Part shown: positions 25,108 to 36,893 of the stretch, in pieces
How positions within the stretch are numbered: the stretch's first letter is position 1
Layout of the letters: every line of letters begins with the position of its first letter
The notes under the pieces: model-generated
Seen by the model: the letters and a program-made list of their open reading frames with translations, nothing else
Told to the model about the DNA's origin: nothing
Database searches by the model: none
Source: Prorocentrum cordatum
Taxonomy: Eukaryota > Sar > Dinophyceae > Prorocentrales > Prorocentraceae
NCBI GenBank assembly: GCA_963575745.1
Contig: CAUYUJ010005003.1
Coordinates: 64,001-128,000 of the forward strand
Direction of reading: 5' to 3'
DNA: 64,000 bases
Made by a program: the position numbers and the translations under genes

Positions 25108-25754
25108 TCCAGAGGTTTTGGGAGGGCCGCGAGCGGCCAGGGTGCTGAATATGACCCAATATGGTTCAAAGAGTGATGTTCCAAGATGGCCAGAAGGCCT
25201 CCAAGGCGGGTCAAGATAGCCCAATGTGGTTCAATATTGCTTCTGACATAACTCCAACGAGGCCCGGCGAGGGCCACTATACTGTTCCAAGTAAACCCTT
25301 CAAAGGTTTGAAGGGGGCCGGGGGGGCCAACCAGCAGCTTCGCCTCAGGCAAAGCCCAGCTCCAGCTCTGTTCTACCGAAGTAAAGATAGTCCCAGTCGG
25401 AGGAGGTCGTCGCGGGAGCGACGGCAGCGACGGGCCATCTCAAACGAAAGTGCTTTCGGTCCTGATGGCAAGTAGTGTGCCTCGCGATGAGGCAGTCTTA
25501 TGTTGGCGGCCGGCCGCTTGAGCCCAAGCGGCCACGGACAAACGTTCGCTATCTCTCGCCCTTGCCCCAGCTGGTTTTAGTCGGGGGGGAGGGAAACGAA
25601 GCGTGAGTCCGCCGCCACTATACAGCAAACGCTAGATGTACAAACGGCAGCAAAAGGCGGGTTCGTAAGGAAGGTTAAACCGCAAGCAAGTGCCCTTGCG
25701 CGCAAGTTGCCTTGCGCGCAAATCACTGTATAAGCGAATGCTACTCAGGCGGCC

Positions 25755-27367
25755 TCAGACGATGTTGTCTGGCCGGCCCGGTATGGAATATGACGTGTTT
25801 AAGTCATGCCCGAAGGATTGCGTTCCTCCCATGACCTGTAGGAGCACATCTCTGTCAAAGCTCCCATTTGTGCGACAGCCCGCGGTCATGTCGCGACTGT
25901 CACACCACTGGATAGTATTCACGATTCTTCGCTCCACCATCTGTCGTATCTAACTGATGTGTCCCAACGGAGTACACTCAGCCGGCGTCTTCTGATCTTT
26001 GCTTGACAAGGACTTGAAGACAGATTCAGCATCTATGGCCAAGTGATCTTAATGCACAGGCCACCCATCTCCAGCATATCCTTCAACTGAGTGGGTGTCA
26101 ATGGCCCTGCGTGGAGTTCGTGCAGAGAAACGATCGTGGATTAGCAGTCCTCCAATTTTTGGGCTGCTGCTAGTGCTTCTGCTGAATACTTGAGCGGACC
26201 TGCAAGCGATGAGACTTGCAGTGCGCATCGATCAGATGGACGACAAGCGTGCCAGTTGGCGTGTTTCAGCGTGTAGCAGGTCTGCCCCGCGAGTACCGTA
26301 GCATTCGACCTCGTCATCGGCATCTCCACTCAGGCGTCGATGGCCAGAGTCGCTGCGCGGGTCAATTTCGCCCGTTGGAGTCATCGATCGATAAGCGGTC
26401 TTCTTAGGGCAAGCCTGCAACTTCCTGGTAATCGCGCGCAGTCGTCGCACCTTGTATATCGGTCGGTTCTTGGACTCGTTGCAGAGAGACCACGTGTGCC
26501 ATCAACCACACCTGTGTGATTAATGCGTAAGCCGCCTCTGAGGCTGACAGCCATCTTTGATGCTTTGGCGTCGGCGTCTGCGCCTGTGAGTTCAGGAAAC
26601 CGCATAGACGGAGTTGTTTGATGTATTCGTCTTGATCCAGCGTAACATTACCGTCCCCATCCTTGGTGTATCTCACAACACAAATGGTAGATGTGTGATT
26701 GTTAAGTTTACACTTGCCAAAAATGCCCTCGACGCACTCGACGCACCTGTCGACGGCGGGTGTCCTCAGTCCGGGCAATACTGATATCATCAACGCGTTT
26801 GGCTGTGACAAGGTTACTGCTCTACTCAAACTCCCCGTCGCAGGACGTAGGTCTAAGACCAAAGCCTCGCGTGGTCTTTCTGAACTTCAGTGAGAAGGCT
26901 CTTGGTGCACTCTTGGTGCCGGTGCCTGTTTTGAGGCGCGGTAAACAGCGCTTCGACCCACGGCAGCGTTCGAATCCCAGAAGGGATCGAAGCGCCGATG
27001 CTGATCCAGGAGGCACGGTAAAGCGCGCCACGCGTTCCTTTTCACCGGCTGCCTCAGCAAGTTCCTGGTGGGGTAACCCTTTCAGGGAAGCCATGTTGAT
27101 GTCAAGGGGCGCAAAGATCCATTGCCTCTTTCTTGCTGCCGCACTTGCGAGTAATCTCTGACTTGGCCGCCTCGCTGTTCCTGAGAGTGTTTCCACGTCG
27201 AAAGCCTCGAGGTCCATGAAACTCAGAACTACCGGGCATAAGCTGATGATGCGTTTCATCTCCCCTTTTTGTCCTTTACGAACTTCCACTTTAACACGAA
27301 CCTCGAAGTCATGATGTTCGACGCGTTGGATATATCTGGAAGATTGAGGCATTTGTTGTGTTGTCAA
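25755..27367 (-). pseudogene. copia-type RT and RNase H relic
   Basis: WIFAPLDINMASLKGLPHQE (about 27,065-27,125) fits RT motif A around LDI. LKTGTGTKSAPRAF (about 26,880-26,940) fits the segment before the active site. VDDISIA (RVDD codons at 26,786-26,797) is the YVDD box with the Tyr replaced. LHSDS-like SDSGHRRLSGDAD and AEALAAAQKLED (26,150-26,380) fit RNase H, and QWCDSRDM followed by a Gly-rich tail (about 25,790-25,910) fits its C-terminus. At least four frameshifts break it. Confidence 0.75.
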
Positions 27368-27487
27368 ACCATGTATTGGTTTAGTATATGAAGCTCTTGA
27401 TACCGTAACTGGGTTCGCCTGAATGTCGGCCTTGGCGAGGAGGTCGTCCTCCTTGACGACCGCAAATCGTTTCGCGGCGGCGGTGAA

Positions 27488-28162
27488 TTATACTCGCATG
27501 GTGGCCACGCGGCCGAAGTCGAATCTCGCATGTTGTTGTTCGGATGGGACTACCCTGAACACTTCTGAGGTAGAACCAAGTTCTATAAATTGATCGTTCT
27601 CGTCCAAATCAAACCAGCAACTGTGGTCATCGTCCGTGGAACAGAATGGGACATGATACGTCTCCTCGACGTCGGAGTCGCGTGGATGGCCCCGCGCAGG
27701 CAAATGCCCCCGCTGTTCTTAAGCTACCGTGACCAGCGCACTGTTGCCAGTGATCATCTGTGTGGGTATAGTGTAAAGGTCATCGACTGGACTTGCCTCC
27801 AATAGTTCCCTTTCTTCATGTAGCTCTGCGCACCACGCGTCCATAATGTGTGCCTCGAGGTCCGCTTCTGATTCCTCGTAGGTCGTAGAGAGCCGTCCGT
27901 CCTCCTGTGGTGATTCGGCTTCTGGAGCTTCTCTGGCGTTGTTGTCTTGCGTCGGTGCGTCAGCCAGTTCCTCAAACTTCGTCACGTCTTGGTCGAAGCC
28001 TGCTTGAGGTCTAGTGCACCATAGGCGCTGGATGATCCCCGAATGCGCTGATCCAGTTCTATCATATAGTATCAGGGCAGTGCCTGCGGCTTCGCAATGG
28101 TCAAAGCTTGGATTCACATCGTTGTCAGAATGTACCAATGTCCATCTGTCAGCATAAGCCAC
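27488..28162 (-). pseudogene. integrase-RT linker, acidic
   Basis: Two minus-strand frames (27,719-28,162 and 27,488-27,703) are rich in Glu and Asp and have no catalytic motif. Their position between integrase and RT is that of the linker in copia polyproteins. Confidence 0.4.
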
Positions 28163-28324
28163 CGGAGGTAGCTCGTGGATACTCTTAGCGAACCTAGACG
28201 GAGGCTACGTTCCCGATGCGAAAGACATTCCTGAGAAGGTATTGTAGAGCTAAGTGTGCCTTAGGAGATAGTCGGCTCGCACTTGTCTGAAGCGTTCCCC
28301 TTTTGGTCGGGACACAGCCAAATG

Positions 28325-29430
28325 TCATAGCAGGTCCCCGGCAGGCAGACTGGCGACAAATGTCAACGCTGTCCTCAGCGCAAAGGTGTCAGAACCAATC
28401 TCTCGGGCGATCAAAGCTTCGATGTGTAGTGAATGTCTCACTCGAAAGATGACTTGACCACTGTCGGGATCGTTCCGTGCAACCGGGAAAGGGCCATTCC
28501 AGCCTTCCCAGTCGTCCGTCGTAGTCGTGTGGCGATGATAGTCGACAAAGTCTCCTTCATCGTAGTAGTGCTGATTGGTGATAGTTGTCATGGTGCGTGG
28601 TGCATGATTTCTCTGACCTGCTGCAGTAGCTTCTGTGATAGCTGCAACGCGTGCCAAGCGAATCGCCAGTTCTCGCGATTGATCAGATGTCTCCGACGGC
28701 TGCCAATGGTCCAGAACAGACAGGAAGCATTGCTGGTTGCCGTCCAAATAGAGCGCTGTATGGAGACACCTCATTGTAGAAGGTGGACGCGCTGGCGGCG
28801 AACAAGGCTTCATGCAGTAGTCGTGTGAATACAAAAGGTAAGTCATCACTTTTTGAATTCAATTTCCGTGGCGTGAAGTAAATGGCGCAGCGTGCCACTT
28901 CCGGCTGCAATTGTCGCAACGCGTTGTCCACGAGCACGCATCCTTAATTCAGTGCCCTTCGCCTCCAGGACTGCCGCAGCTGCGTCGTTGTTCAGGGCGC
29001 CCTCCCCATCGCAGTAGAGTACCTTGGCAGGTCCGAACTGCATCCAGCACTGGCGATACGCATCTAAGATACTGGTCAGTGATTAATCTGGTATCTCCAT
29101 TCCAGAACCATCTAGAACGCAACGGTCAATGCTGTGAAATCGATTATGTTCCTGTGCGTAGAGCATAAGGTCGCATTCGATTTCTTCGATAAAATTGCAA
29201 GGTAGCGCAGAAGATGGCATAACCGCATGCCCTGGCTTATCCCAAGCCCTGCGCCCCCGACATGTGTCACAGACACCTTTGACCACGTTAAGCCTGACGT
29301 CGCCCAGGCCAGCTCTGGTTAAAATGAGTCTCATCTTGGCCTGTCAAGCATAGAACCTTCGCATCTGTAGTTTACGCAACTCGCGTGTCACCACGATTGG
29401 GTCAAGACTTCGTAGGTTCTGTAAACTGAC
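28325..29430 (-). pseudogene. copia-type integrase relic
   Basis: CDTC (about 29,260-29,272) is the second half of the N-terminal zinc finger. IECDLM, with Asp at 29,170-29,172, and YCDGEGAL, with Asp at 29,008-29,010, fit the first two catalytic acids. At the expected D-x34/35-E position the sequence reads TIAAGSG, so the catalytic Glu is absent. NEVSPYSALFGRQP (about 28,725-28,765) is the conserved end of the core. A GDFVDYHRH/FRVRHSLHIE tail (28,330-28,560) fits the C-terminal domain. Stops and frameshifts separate the pieces. Confidence 0.72.
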
Positions 29431-29639
29431 TAGGACATCGGACCTTGACCAGACTTGGAGTCGTGGGCGCGCAGCAGGGTCATCCGCCGGTGGCGGTGGA
29501 GGTGGATATCCCCCCCGCTGTCGGCCACGTCTGGCTCTGATCTGTGGCAGTCGTCTGTGATCATCCGAGCTACCGGCTCCGCTCGGGGCAGGTTGCCCCG
29601 CGGCAGGTTCAGCGGCGTGTCTGCCACCTGCTATATCGT

Positions 29640-31777
29640 GGCTGCTGGCGCCAGCTTTGGGCCCCGCCCTGGAGCCAGGTCTTGGTGCTCGTAGCCGCGC
29701 AAATGGCGGTGCAGCTAGTGCCTCGGGCGGCGATGCTGCCGGCTCGGCAGGAGCCGGAGGTTCCTGTCCATGGTCATCGGGCAGCTTTCATGGTTTCGCA
29801 AACTTGCATTTGCCAGGCGCTGGTAAGTGACCAGGTTTGTTATGGCCGTAGTTTTTCTTGCAGCTAGGACATTCCCAGTGGTGATCCTCCTTGTCGCACC
29901 ACCTGCGCTGCTTGGGGCCTCTGTCATGTGAGGGGGAACGCCTGCACACATTATCCGCGCGTGCAGGACGTCCTAATCCTCCCGAGAGCGGTCGCTTGAT
30001 CGAACCATCGGGATGTCGAGGGATAGCTGGGTCATCCAAGTCACACCCTCGTGCGTTGGTAACGAGGGCGGAAGAAGAATAATAATGCCCATGGCAGGGA
30101 TCACGGTTTACTAAGAATAGGTCGTGAGCGATCTGGACTGCGTCGACAAAAAGAAACTGCATCTTCGGAGCACATTGCGCAGCCCAGGATAATTCTTCAT
30201 TGCGCACCGAGGCAACGCACCGCTTCCGTTCAAAAGTTGCAAGTAGGAGACGGGCGTTCGCCATTATCCCAATAGGCTTTCGTATTACTACCCCATGGGA
30301 GTCACGGGGCCAGTAAAACATTGGTCCGTGTGTACTTTGCAAGAACCCTCGAATTTGGCCAACGTTGTCCATGGTGGTATATTGTCCGCGCAAGTACCCA
30401 CCGGTAGTTCCCGAATATAAAACCGTCGAAGGTCATTTTGACGTATGGCAACTCTCCCACATAACTTGATGTGTGGAAGGTCTCACTTTTGGTGTTCATG
30501 CCACGTGTCGTAGTTGGTTTGGGAATTGCAATAAGATGGTAGCCCCGTCGTTCGGCAATCTGGTTGTAATATGACAACATTGACGAAACGCACGTCCAAG
30601 TAATGCATCGCTGCGTTCTGGACATATTTGCTTCCAAGATCAACGTATGAACGTTTGCCTAGATTTCCTTCCGAGAATGAGCCCCAGCTGAAAACTCACT
30701 GCGACATCCCAACTTCCCCCACCCAACTCCAGCGCATCTACCTTGTCTCGTCGTCCGTAACACCAGGTTGGGATTATGGGGAACACATCGGCATGTGTAT
30801 CCGCAGGTAACCCAGCAGGTAACGTGAAGGTTTCCTCTTCGCAAACACTAGCGGTGTCGGAGTCGCAGGGAACACCGGTGTAGTGCGCACCACGTCCGAG
30901 ACTTTCCAGGTCGTCACCGCAGTCATCATTGCCGTCTTCGACTACTTCAGGTATCTTGCGTGGTTTGTTTGTCGCATTGTTGCTGTTCTTCTTGTTTGAT
31001 CCGAGCATCTGTTGGTGGTGCTGTCTGTTGTTCCGCGTCGGGTGAAGTAAGTCTCGGAGATGCGGGAATAGGGGGGAGCACGCGGACGCGCTCAATCGAG
31101 GGCGGGGGGAAGACGATCGTCACCGACGAACGCAAGCCGCCTTGGGCGCGGTCGCTGGCCCTCTTGCTTGTCCGATAAGGGCCGGTGCCGGAGGCTCCCA
31201 GCACATTCGAGTACGAATATGTGTTGCACCATTGACAGCGCATTGTAATTAAACAGAATAGGTTGATCATGGATATTACTATCTTGAATAACAGCATTGT
31301 CGTCAAGATTCATCGTCACCCTTCTCGCGACATGGTCCCTTTCAGGGCCATTCTCAGGAGACTGAACGTAAGTTCGAGCTCCTTTATCCACCCTTGTGTG
31401 GACACTAAATTGTACAACGCTTGTATGATGTCTCTTCGGCCTGCGCGAATCTAGATGGTCAGTGAACCTTGCAGTCGTGATAGCAAGTGTTGTGTTGCGC
31501 CATTCTGCCCGGTGAACATATTGGCCATGCCATTCCAGTTCGCGCTCAACATGTCGCGCTGGTTCCCCATGCAGTTTGGCACGTGCACCTCCGCAAGTAT
31601 GTCGGGATGCGCGCGTAGGTGGTCGCCACCTGCAGGTGGGGCCCGCTCGGTATTTTGCTTGAGCGGCGAAACTTTAGACCGAAGTGGCATCTTCGCATAC
31701 GCATGACCTGCAAACCTAAATCGCCAATCGTATCTCGTCTGGGACCTTGTTTCCAGAAATAACCTGGAGGTTCCCAA
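29640..31777 (-). pseudogene. polyprotein spacer with Cys/His motif
   Basis: Successive minus-strand frames (31,450-31,777; 30,640-31,095; 30,302-30,643; 29,788-30,393) have protein-like composition. The last ends with HHWECPSCKKNYGHNKPGH and PGKCKF, a possible zinc-binding cluster using Cys, Cys, His and Cys. It is followed by an Ala/Pro-rich stretch reaching the integrase. I cannot assign the rest. Confidence 0.4.
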
Positions 31778-32576
31778 GTACTATCGACATACGTAATGCC
31801 CGAGCTTTGGTCATCAAATTGTGGATGCGTTGATACTATGGCCCCGCCCGCTTTCCAGGCAACCGAACATGCAAGTCAGACGGCGTTGCCACCCACAGTT
31901 GTTGGTAACCGCCCGAGAGTTATCCACCTAGGTCATGGCCTCCGCATGTGTGATACGGTCGCATAGTTATCCTCGAGCTCGGAGTTCAGCGCAAGCTGTC
32001 CACACGTCTTCCATAACAATTGCGCGAGAGTGATAATGATGTGATAAGCGTTCATTTTCTAGGGTGGCCACTCAGCCGGGCCCACCGCTGTCTCCGGCGG
32101 CCCCGCAGCCGGGCCCGCCATTGTCCCTGGCGCGCGCAGCCGGCGCATGGGAAAATCATGCAAGTGCCCCCGCGCCTGACGACAGAACCTCAGTGTTCGG
32201 CCTGTCCGGGCAAGCGCGAGCGGCCGTGGCGCTTGTCTGCCCCCGTCACTCATTTTCAAAAGATGGGGGCGTCCAAATGCCCGTGCCATGCGCCGCTGAA
32301 ACACTGCTAGGAGTGAAGATATCAAACTTCTCAGCAGCGTCATCCGCCCCTGAAGGTGCCCCTGCGTTCACTCCTGCTGGTGCCCCTGCAGCGCTGTCGG
32401 GCGGCACCCACTTGCTGCCCTCCTCACGCATGGCCTGATATACCTTCGCCTGCGAATTGCGCGGGGCGACATCCTGATCGGCCAGAGTAGGAGCGTCCCC
32501 GTCGGCCGTGTTCCTGCGATGCCAAGTCTTCCGGGCGCTGAGCACCAAAGACTAGATCGCGTAAGCAAATGTCTCT

Positions 32577-33542
32577 TCATTGATGGAGAAGCGAATGACC
32601 TTGGTGTCCTGAGGCATCATGTACGCGTGGGCATCGCTGGTAGCGGGTGCCCCCCGCGCTGCTCGATGCAGGTTGCCCTGCTGTCGGCTCTGCGCCAGCT
32701 GCCTCCTTGACGAGTATAGGTGTATGCTCGCAGTGAGGATTGGCTGTCATAGCGGATGCCATTGAGCCATTATCGTCCGTCGCGGCCCCGTACTCGTCGA
32801 CCTTGATCGCCAGGTGCCCTGAGGGCGTCTTCATCATATCATGTACCCTGGCGCGTTTTCCCAAGGAGGACCTTACGCATCTCTGAGCCTGGAATGATCA
32901 TCTTCCCGCGCCCCTGCTCCAGGATCAAGATAGCCCCATGTCGGACATGCTCCTTAGACCCAGGGTGGCAGGGCGATTCTCGCGGGAACCTTCAGCTGCG
33001 CTGGCCGAGCAGGTGTCCAACCCGGCCAAAGCGGGTTTCCCCGCAGGATCCCCCTTCTCCTTGCGTGCGATTTTACAGTGCAATGACTTGTCACAGATGG
33101 CGGCGCCATGCCCCCCACACAAGACACGCACAACCTCTTTCATAAACTCAGCTTCCCGGTGTCGTGCCCATGGGAGCGTGACTCTCGTTCGAACGCCTGC
33201 GCAGTTTTTAGACCAATGATATGGGCGTCGCTGCCGATGTCCAGTAGGATAATCAGCATACCATCTAGGAGGGTCCCACTGTTCGCTGCCAGGGCCAGCT
33301 CGGGGCGTTCTCCAAATATCCCTGGCAGGTCGGACAGTGCCGTGCCGTGCGTGCCCTTGCGGCGTCTCTGTTCTAGCACCCATTCGATCCTTGGCAAGGA
33401 CGCGAAGACGTTCATGTTCCCTCGGGCCTCTTCTTCTGTGATGCGCTGTCTCTCGAAGATCCAGGACGATGGGTACTCGTCGTGCATATGGGGATGCTGC
33501 GACGAGAGCGGCATGTTCTATAAAAAGTGTGTTCGTCAGCAC
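32577..33542 (-). pseudogene. retropepsin-like aspartic protease relic
   Basis: LLDIGSDAHIIG, with its Asp codon at 33,239-33,241, fits the D[ST]G[AS] flap-side active-site motif preceded by hydrophobic residues. ATLGLRSM, in the adjacent frame near 32,960, fits the hydrophobic-Gly motif close to the end of such proteases. The frame changes between the two motifs. Downstream MMKTPSGHLAIKVDEYG (about 32,780-32,840) reads as the spacer that follows. The domain lies between the RING-bearing leader and the integrase region. Confidence 0.6.
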
Positions 33543-33657
33543 GCATGGCTATCTGCCCATCTGCGCTAACCGTCAGCACCGCGTGCAGCACATCGCGCTC
33601 TGATGTGGCGCTGGCGCCGCTGCGCGCGCTCACTGGGCTTTCAGCTCTACGCTGGTT

Positions 33658-34794
33658 TCATAGCGGGCGCCCATGGGGCACGCAGCCGCGTGGTGCTTGG
33701 AGCCGCTGCGAGCTTCTTTCAGTGGCCCTTTCCATGCGCCTCAGCCACTGATCATTGGCAGGTAACCTCGCTGGTGCTGCTACAGCAGGTGCCCCTGCAT
33801 TATTTGCTGACTCGGCTGCCAATGGCGTGGGCGCATCTGCGGCAGGCGCCGTAGCTGCTGCTGCCTGTAAAACGTTCGATGATGACGCAAGTTGCCCCGC
33901 CGGCGTAGGGGCGGCAGCTGCGCCGCTCGTCGTCATCGCCGTGACGCGGTCGAGTTCCTCGCGGAGATCTCTAAGCCCATTGGCCCCGCGGAGTATCTCT
34001 TCATGGCGATTGTCTGCGTTCTGACCTCCAGCGAGGGCGCAGTGGAACCCAGCTGCGATGAGGCCAACACCCCGGGCAATGGCACATGGCGCCTCACTCG
34101 CGGCACCTTCCAGCGTTCCTGCCAGCTGCCGGCCCGCATGTGCGCGAGCAACTCGATCCAAGCATTGCGCGTGGAATATGTGGCCGCACTGAAGCCTCAA
34201 CACCTTGTCGCGGTGTGCGCAGTTTGCCAGGCATATGGCGCGCTCGGTAAAATCACCGTCGCTGATGACTGGCGGTGTTGCCGATGGCCTGATGCGCGTC
34301 TGTCGTCCCAGCGTGGATTCGCGAATCTCACATTCAATCGGCGGGGCTGTTATCTGCTGAACTGCAGGAAGTGATCCAGCGGCTGCAAGCGATGCCATGC
34401 TGAAAGTGGGCATCCCCGCAGGCGCAGGCGTAGCGGGCGCCCCCGCACGGCCCATCGCACGGCGAGCCTGTCGCTCCTGATTGCGACGTTGGCGAGCAGA
34501 TTGCACGGCGACGTCGGCATGCTGCGCCTCGTGGATGGCCAGAGTCTCGGGGCGCAGATCCCCCATGGGCAAGGGCGCCACCAACCCAAGGCCATGGCGC
34601 GCAACATCAAGGTCCATGAGGGCCGCCAAGAATCCGTAGTGAAGTACTTGGCCGAGTACCCCGGGTTTGTGCCCGGCGCCGCGCGTCAGCTTGGACTGGT
34701 AAAGGTCGCCAGCTGTCGCCCGAACGCACGGGATGTCTGGCTGAGAACCAACGCGTGGAATGCCCGTCTCCTGAGAGCAACAGTCAAAAGACAT
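33658..34794 (-). pseudogene. leader ORF with RING-H2-like finger
   Basis: A 378-codon open frame. Cys188 and Cys192, then Cys203-Gly-His205-x2-His208-x2-Cys211, match the core of a RING-H2 finger. The last cysteine pair is reduced to Cys237 in PCAIARG, so the second zinc site looks broken. A coiled Arg/Glu segment (residues 90-115) and Ala/Pro-rich tracts surround it. A RING finger in a retroelement leader is unusual; it could have been captured from a host E3 ligase. No start codon can be assigned with confidence because the frame is part of a longer broken polyprotein. Confidence 0.6.
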
Positions 34795-35028
34795 CGGTGC
34801 ATCAATCGGTGGTGCAATTGGTCAATCAGCGGCCGTTGGGTCGTACGTCGGGTGGCTGAAGGATGCTGGAACGTACCCAATGTCGGTTGGGATGATCTAG
34901 TGAAGGGTCCGGATCAGGAATGCATTCCCATGTGGGTGTCCAGCCAGCGCTCGGGAGGTCAATGCCATCCCGACGCATGCTCTGCATGGCCTCGCGCATA
35001 TGCCTGTGCATCCACTGCTACTGGCCTG

Positions 35029-35421
35029 TCATGCTCTCAGCCCTCTGGGCAGCTTCATGGTCAGAAACAGCAGATTGCCCCGCAATTGAACGCGGCGACG
35101 CAGATGGCGATGTCGCTTGCAAGGCCTGATAGAGCTGACGGTCATGCTCTGGAGTCTGGCTTGCTGACTATTGGTGCTCTCAGCACTCTGTGGAGTTCCA
35201 AATAGGGTCGTAGCCCTACGCATAGCTGCGAACGACGCAGGCTGCCCTGCAAGTGCTGGCAACGGCTGCGCCTGTGCGCGCCACGGATCGTTTGCATATA
35301 GCCCGTCGTTGGGCGCGATCCCGTTGGATGTCATACCAGACAAGTCCGCACTGTGGGCCTGGATCCATGATCCATCTGAACCCCCTGCAGGTGTCCCCGC
35401 GCGGCATCCCTCTTGCACCAT
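35029..35421 (-). pseudogene. N-terminal gag-like leader fragment
   Basis: A minus-strand frame includes NDGLYANDPWRAQAQPLP followed by an Ala/Gln/Ser-rich stretch. Asn-Asp-Pro-Trp after a Gly/Pro-rich start is a pattern I associate with leader regions of dinoflagellate polyproteins, from general knowledge only. It lies just upstream of the RING-bearing frame and reads in the same direction. Confidence 0.35.
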
Positions 35422-36139
35422 AGAAGATAATGGTCAATTCGACCCCTTGCATGAGTGTCGACGCATGGACCTTCAGAGTATAGAGAGTCTATGGTAGAAT
35501 CCATTTCCTTCGCGCTCATGCAACATATGGAACGGTGTAGTGGGACTGTGGAAGAGAGTTGTTAGCACGCAGGTTGCACCGCTCGTTATCCTCGATGCGT
35601 AGAGGATTATTCCGCACCTGTCTAACTCGATCATGTGCACCCTGAGGGCTGTTAGCCAGGATGCCAAAAAACTGGAAAATATGGCTTGGCGGGATCCTCC
35701 CGCCCCGGCCTGCCGTCATAATAATATCGCTGGCGGAACGCCAAGTTGGGATACTATCGCGAATACATTCTCGAGGCTCATCATAACCAATACTTCGGAA
35801 TCTATGCGCAGGCATGAGTGGATCCTGGTTTATCCAGGTAGGTATGGGCATCCATGAACAGTTTGTCTGCCCCTTCCTTTCTTAGTATCACTGGCGCGAC
35901 ATGACAGCCCGACATGGAGTCTTTTCGGGATATTGACCACTTGTGTGTCATGTATAAGATAGCAGGGTGCTCCTGGTGATGTTAGGTCGGTGACCCATTT
36001 GCAAAGGGACTCGGGACATCTTACGCCAGGACCATCGAGCTTTAATCGGCGGCGCATCGCCGATAGATAAGTGAGAAGACCCCGATAGCGAATCCGCGCA
36101 GATGTTCTTTCCTCCCATGGACTGTGCAAAATCAATCAA

Positions 36140-36360
36140 CGTCGAATTAATAAACCGCCGGCTCGAATCGGAATGTGCGTCGGTTCGGGCTGCATCGCTA
36201 CGGAACCGACATCAAATAGGATCAGCTGCGCCAAGATGCACGACAACGCCATGCAAACATCGGGCCGCATCGGATAATCGGAATATCGGAATCGAACCGG
36301 ATCGGGCCGGCCGGAATCGACATCGAATCGGACCGATCGGATATAAATAGACCCTGTCGT
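36140..36360 (+). repeat. ~230-bp dispersed repeat, copy 2
   Basis: Homologous to 24,480-24,712 in the same orientation. This copy carries GGATATAAATAGACCCTGTC at 36,337-36,356, a TATA-like string where copy 1 reads GGATCGAATTGGACCCTGTC. Confidence 0.7.
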
Positions 36361-36715
36361 GTGGGCGAAGGGAGCGCTCGAGCGAGACAATCATCTTCCC
36401 TCCCGCCTGGTCGGTATGGGCGCAGCTGCGAGCACGTCGACCGCTCGGGCTGACCCGAGAGTGGGCAGCATTCTAGATCGCCGCCGAAACTCCTCGGCTG
36501 ATCTTCCGTCGAAACGGTGGGCGAAGGGCATGCCCACGACCCGTGCAAAACTCCATGGCGGCAGCCATGCTCTCCTACGGCGTCAGCCCCAGTAGAGGCA
36601 GTCCGAGTGGGTGATGTCGGAGTCCGCGCCTGAGCGCTGCCGCCGCGCGTCTCTCGAGAGGCCCGCTCTGGGGAGGTGTGGTGGCTGAGGGCGGTCCTCG
36701 TCCCGCCCCCCCCCC

Positions 36716-36762
36716 CGACGACGACGGCGGCGGCGGCGACGACGACGACAACGACGACGAGC

Positions 36763-36814
<52 letters not shown>

Positions 36815-36893
36815 CAACGCTGGCGACGACGGCGACGACGACGGCGACGATGACAACGACGACGAGCACGACGGCGACGACGACGACGACGAG
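36716..36893. repeat. (GAC)n/(ACG)n microsatellite
   Basis: About 175 bases of GAC triplets with GGC and AAC variants. It could encode poly-Asp on plus, but there is no flanking exon evidence. Confidence 0.93.

Larger units (their letters stand above)
25755..35520 (-). mobile_element. decayed Ty1/copia-type retroelement with RING-bearing leader
   Basis: On the minus strand the domains run leader/gag-like region (35.4-33.7 kb), aspartic protease (33.2 kb), spacer with Cys/His motif (30.4-29.8 kb), integrase (29.3-28.3 kb), RT and RNase H (27.4-25.8 kb). Integrase before RT is the copia order. Every domain is split by stops or frameshifts, and catalytic residues are missing in integrase. The leader and the pol part could instead be two elements that landed side by side, because 32.5-30.4 kb is poorly assigned. 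Direct repeats of about 230 bp lie outside both ends. Confidence 0.7.

Noticed and set aside
24865-25224. Poly-Glu, poly-Arg, poly-Ser, poly-Leu and poly-Pro frames
   Set aside because: All six frames of a CCT/GGA tract are open; the same applies at 45.3, 47.3, 50.1, 52.7, 54.5 and 62.0 kb.
26968-26985. GTTCGAATCCC, similar to a tRNA B box
   Set aside because: It lies inside the RT relic, and no A box, acceptor stem or terminator fits around it. The GGTTCGAACC units near 11,600 were rejected for the same reason.
36337-36350. TATA box of a gene
   Set aside because: GGATATAAATAG is a variant of a dispersed repeat, dinoflagellate promoters generally lack TATA boxes, and no gene follows.
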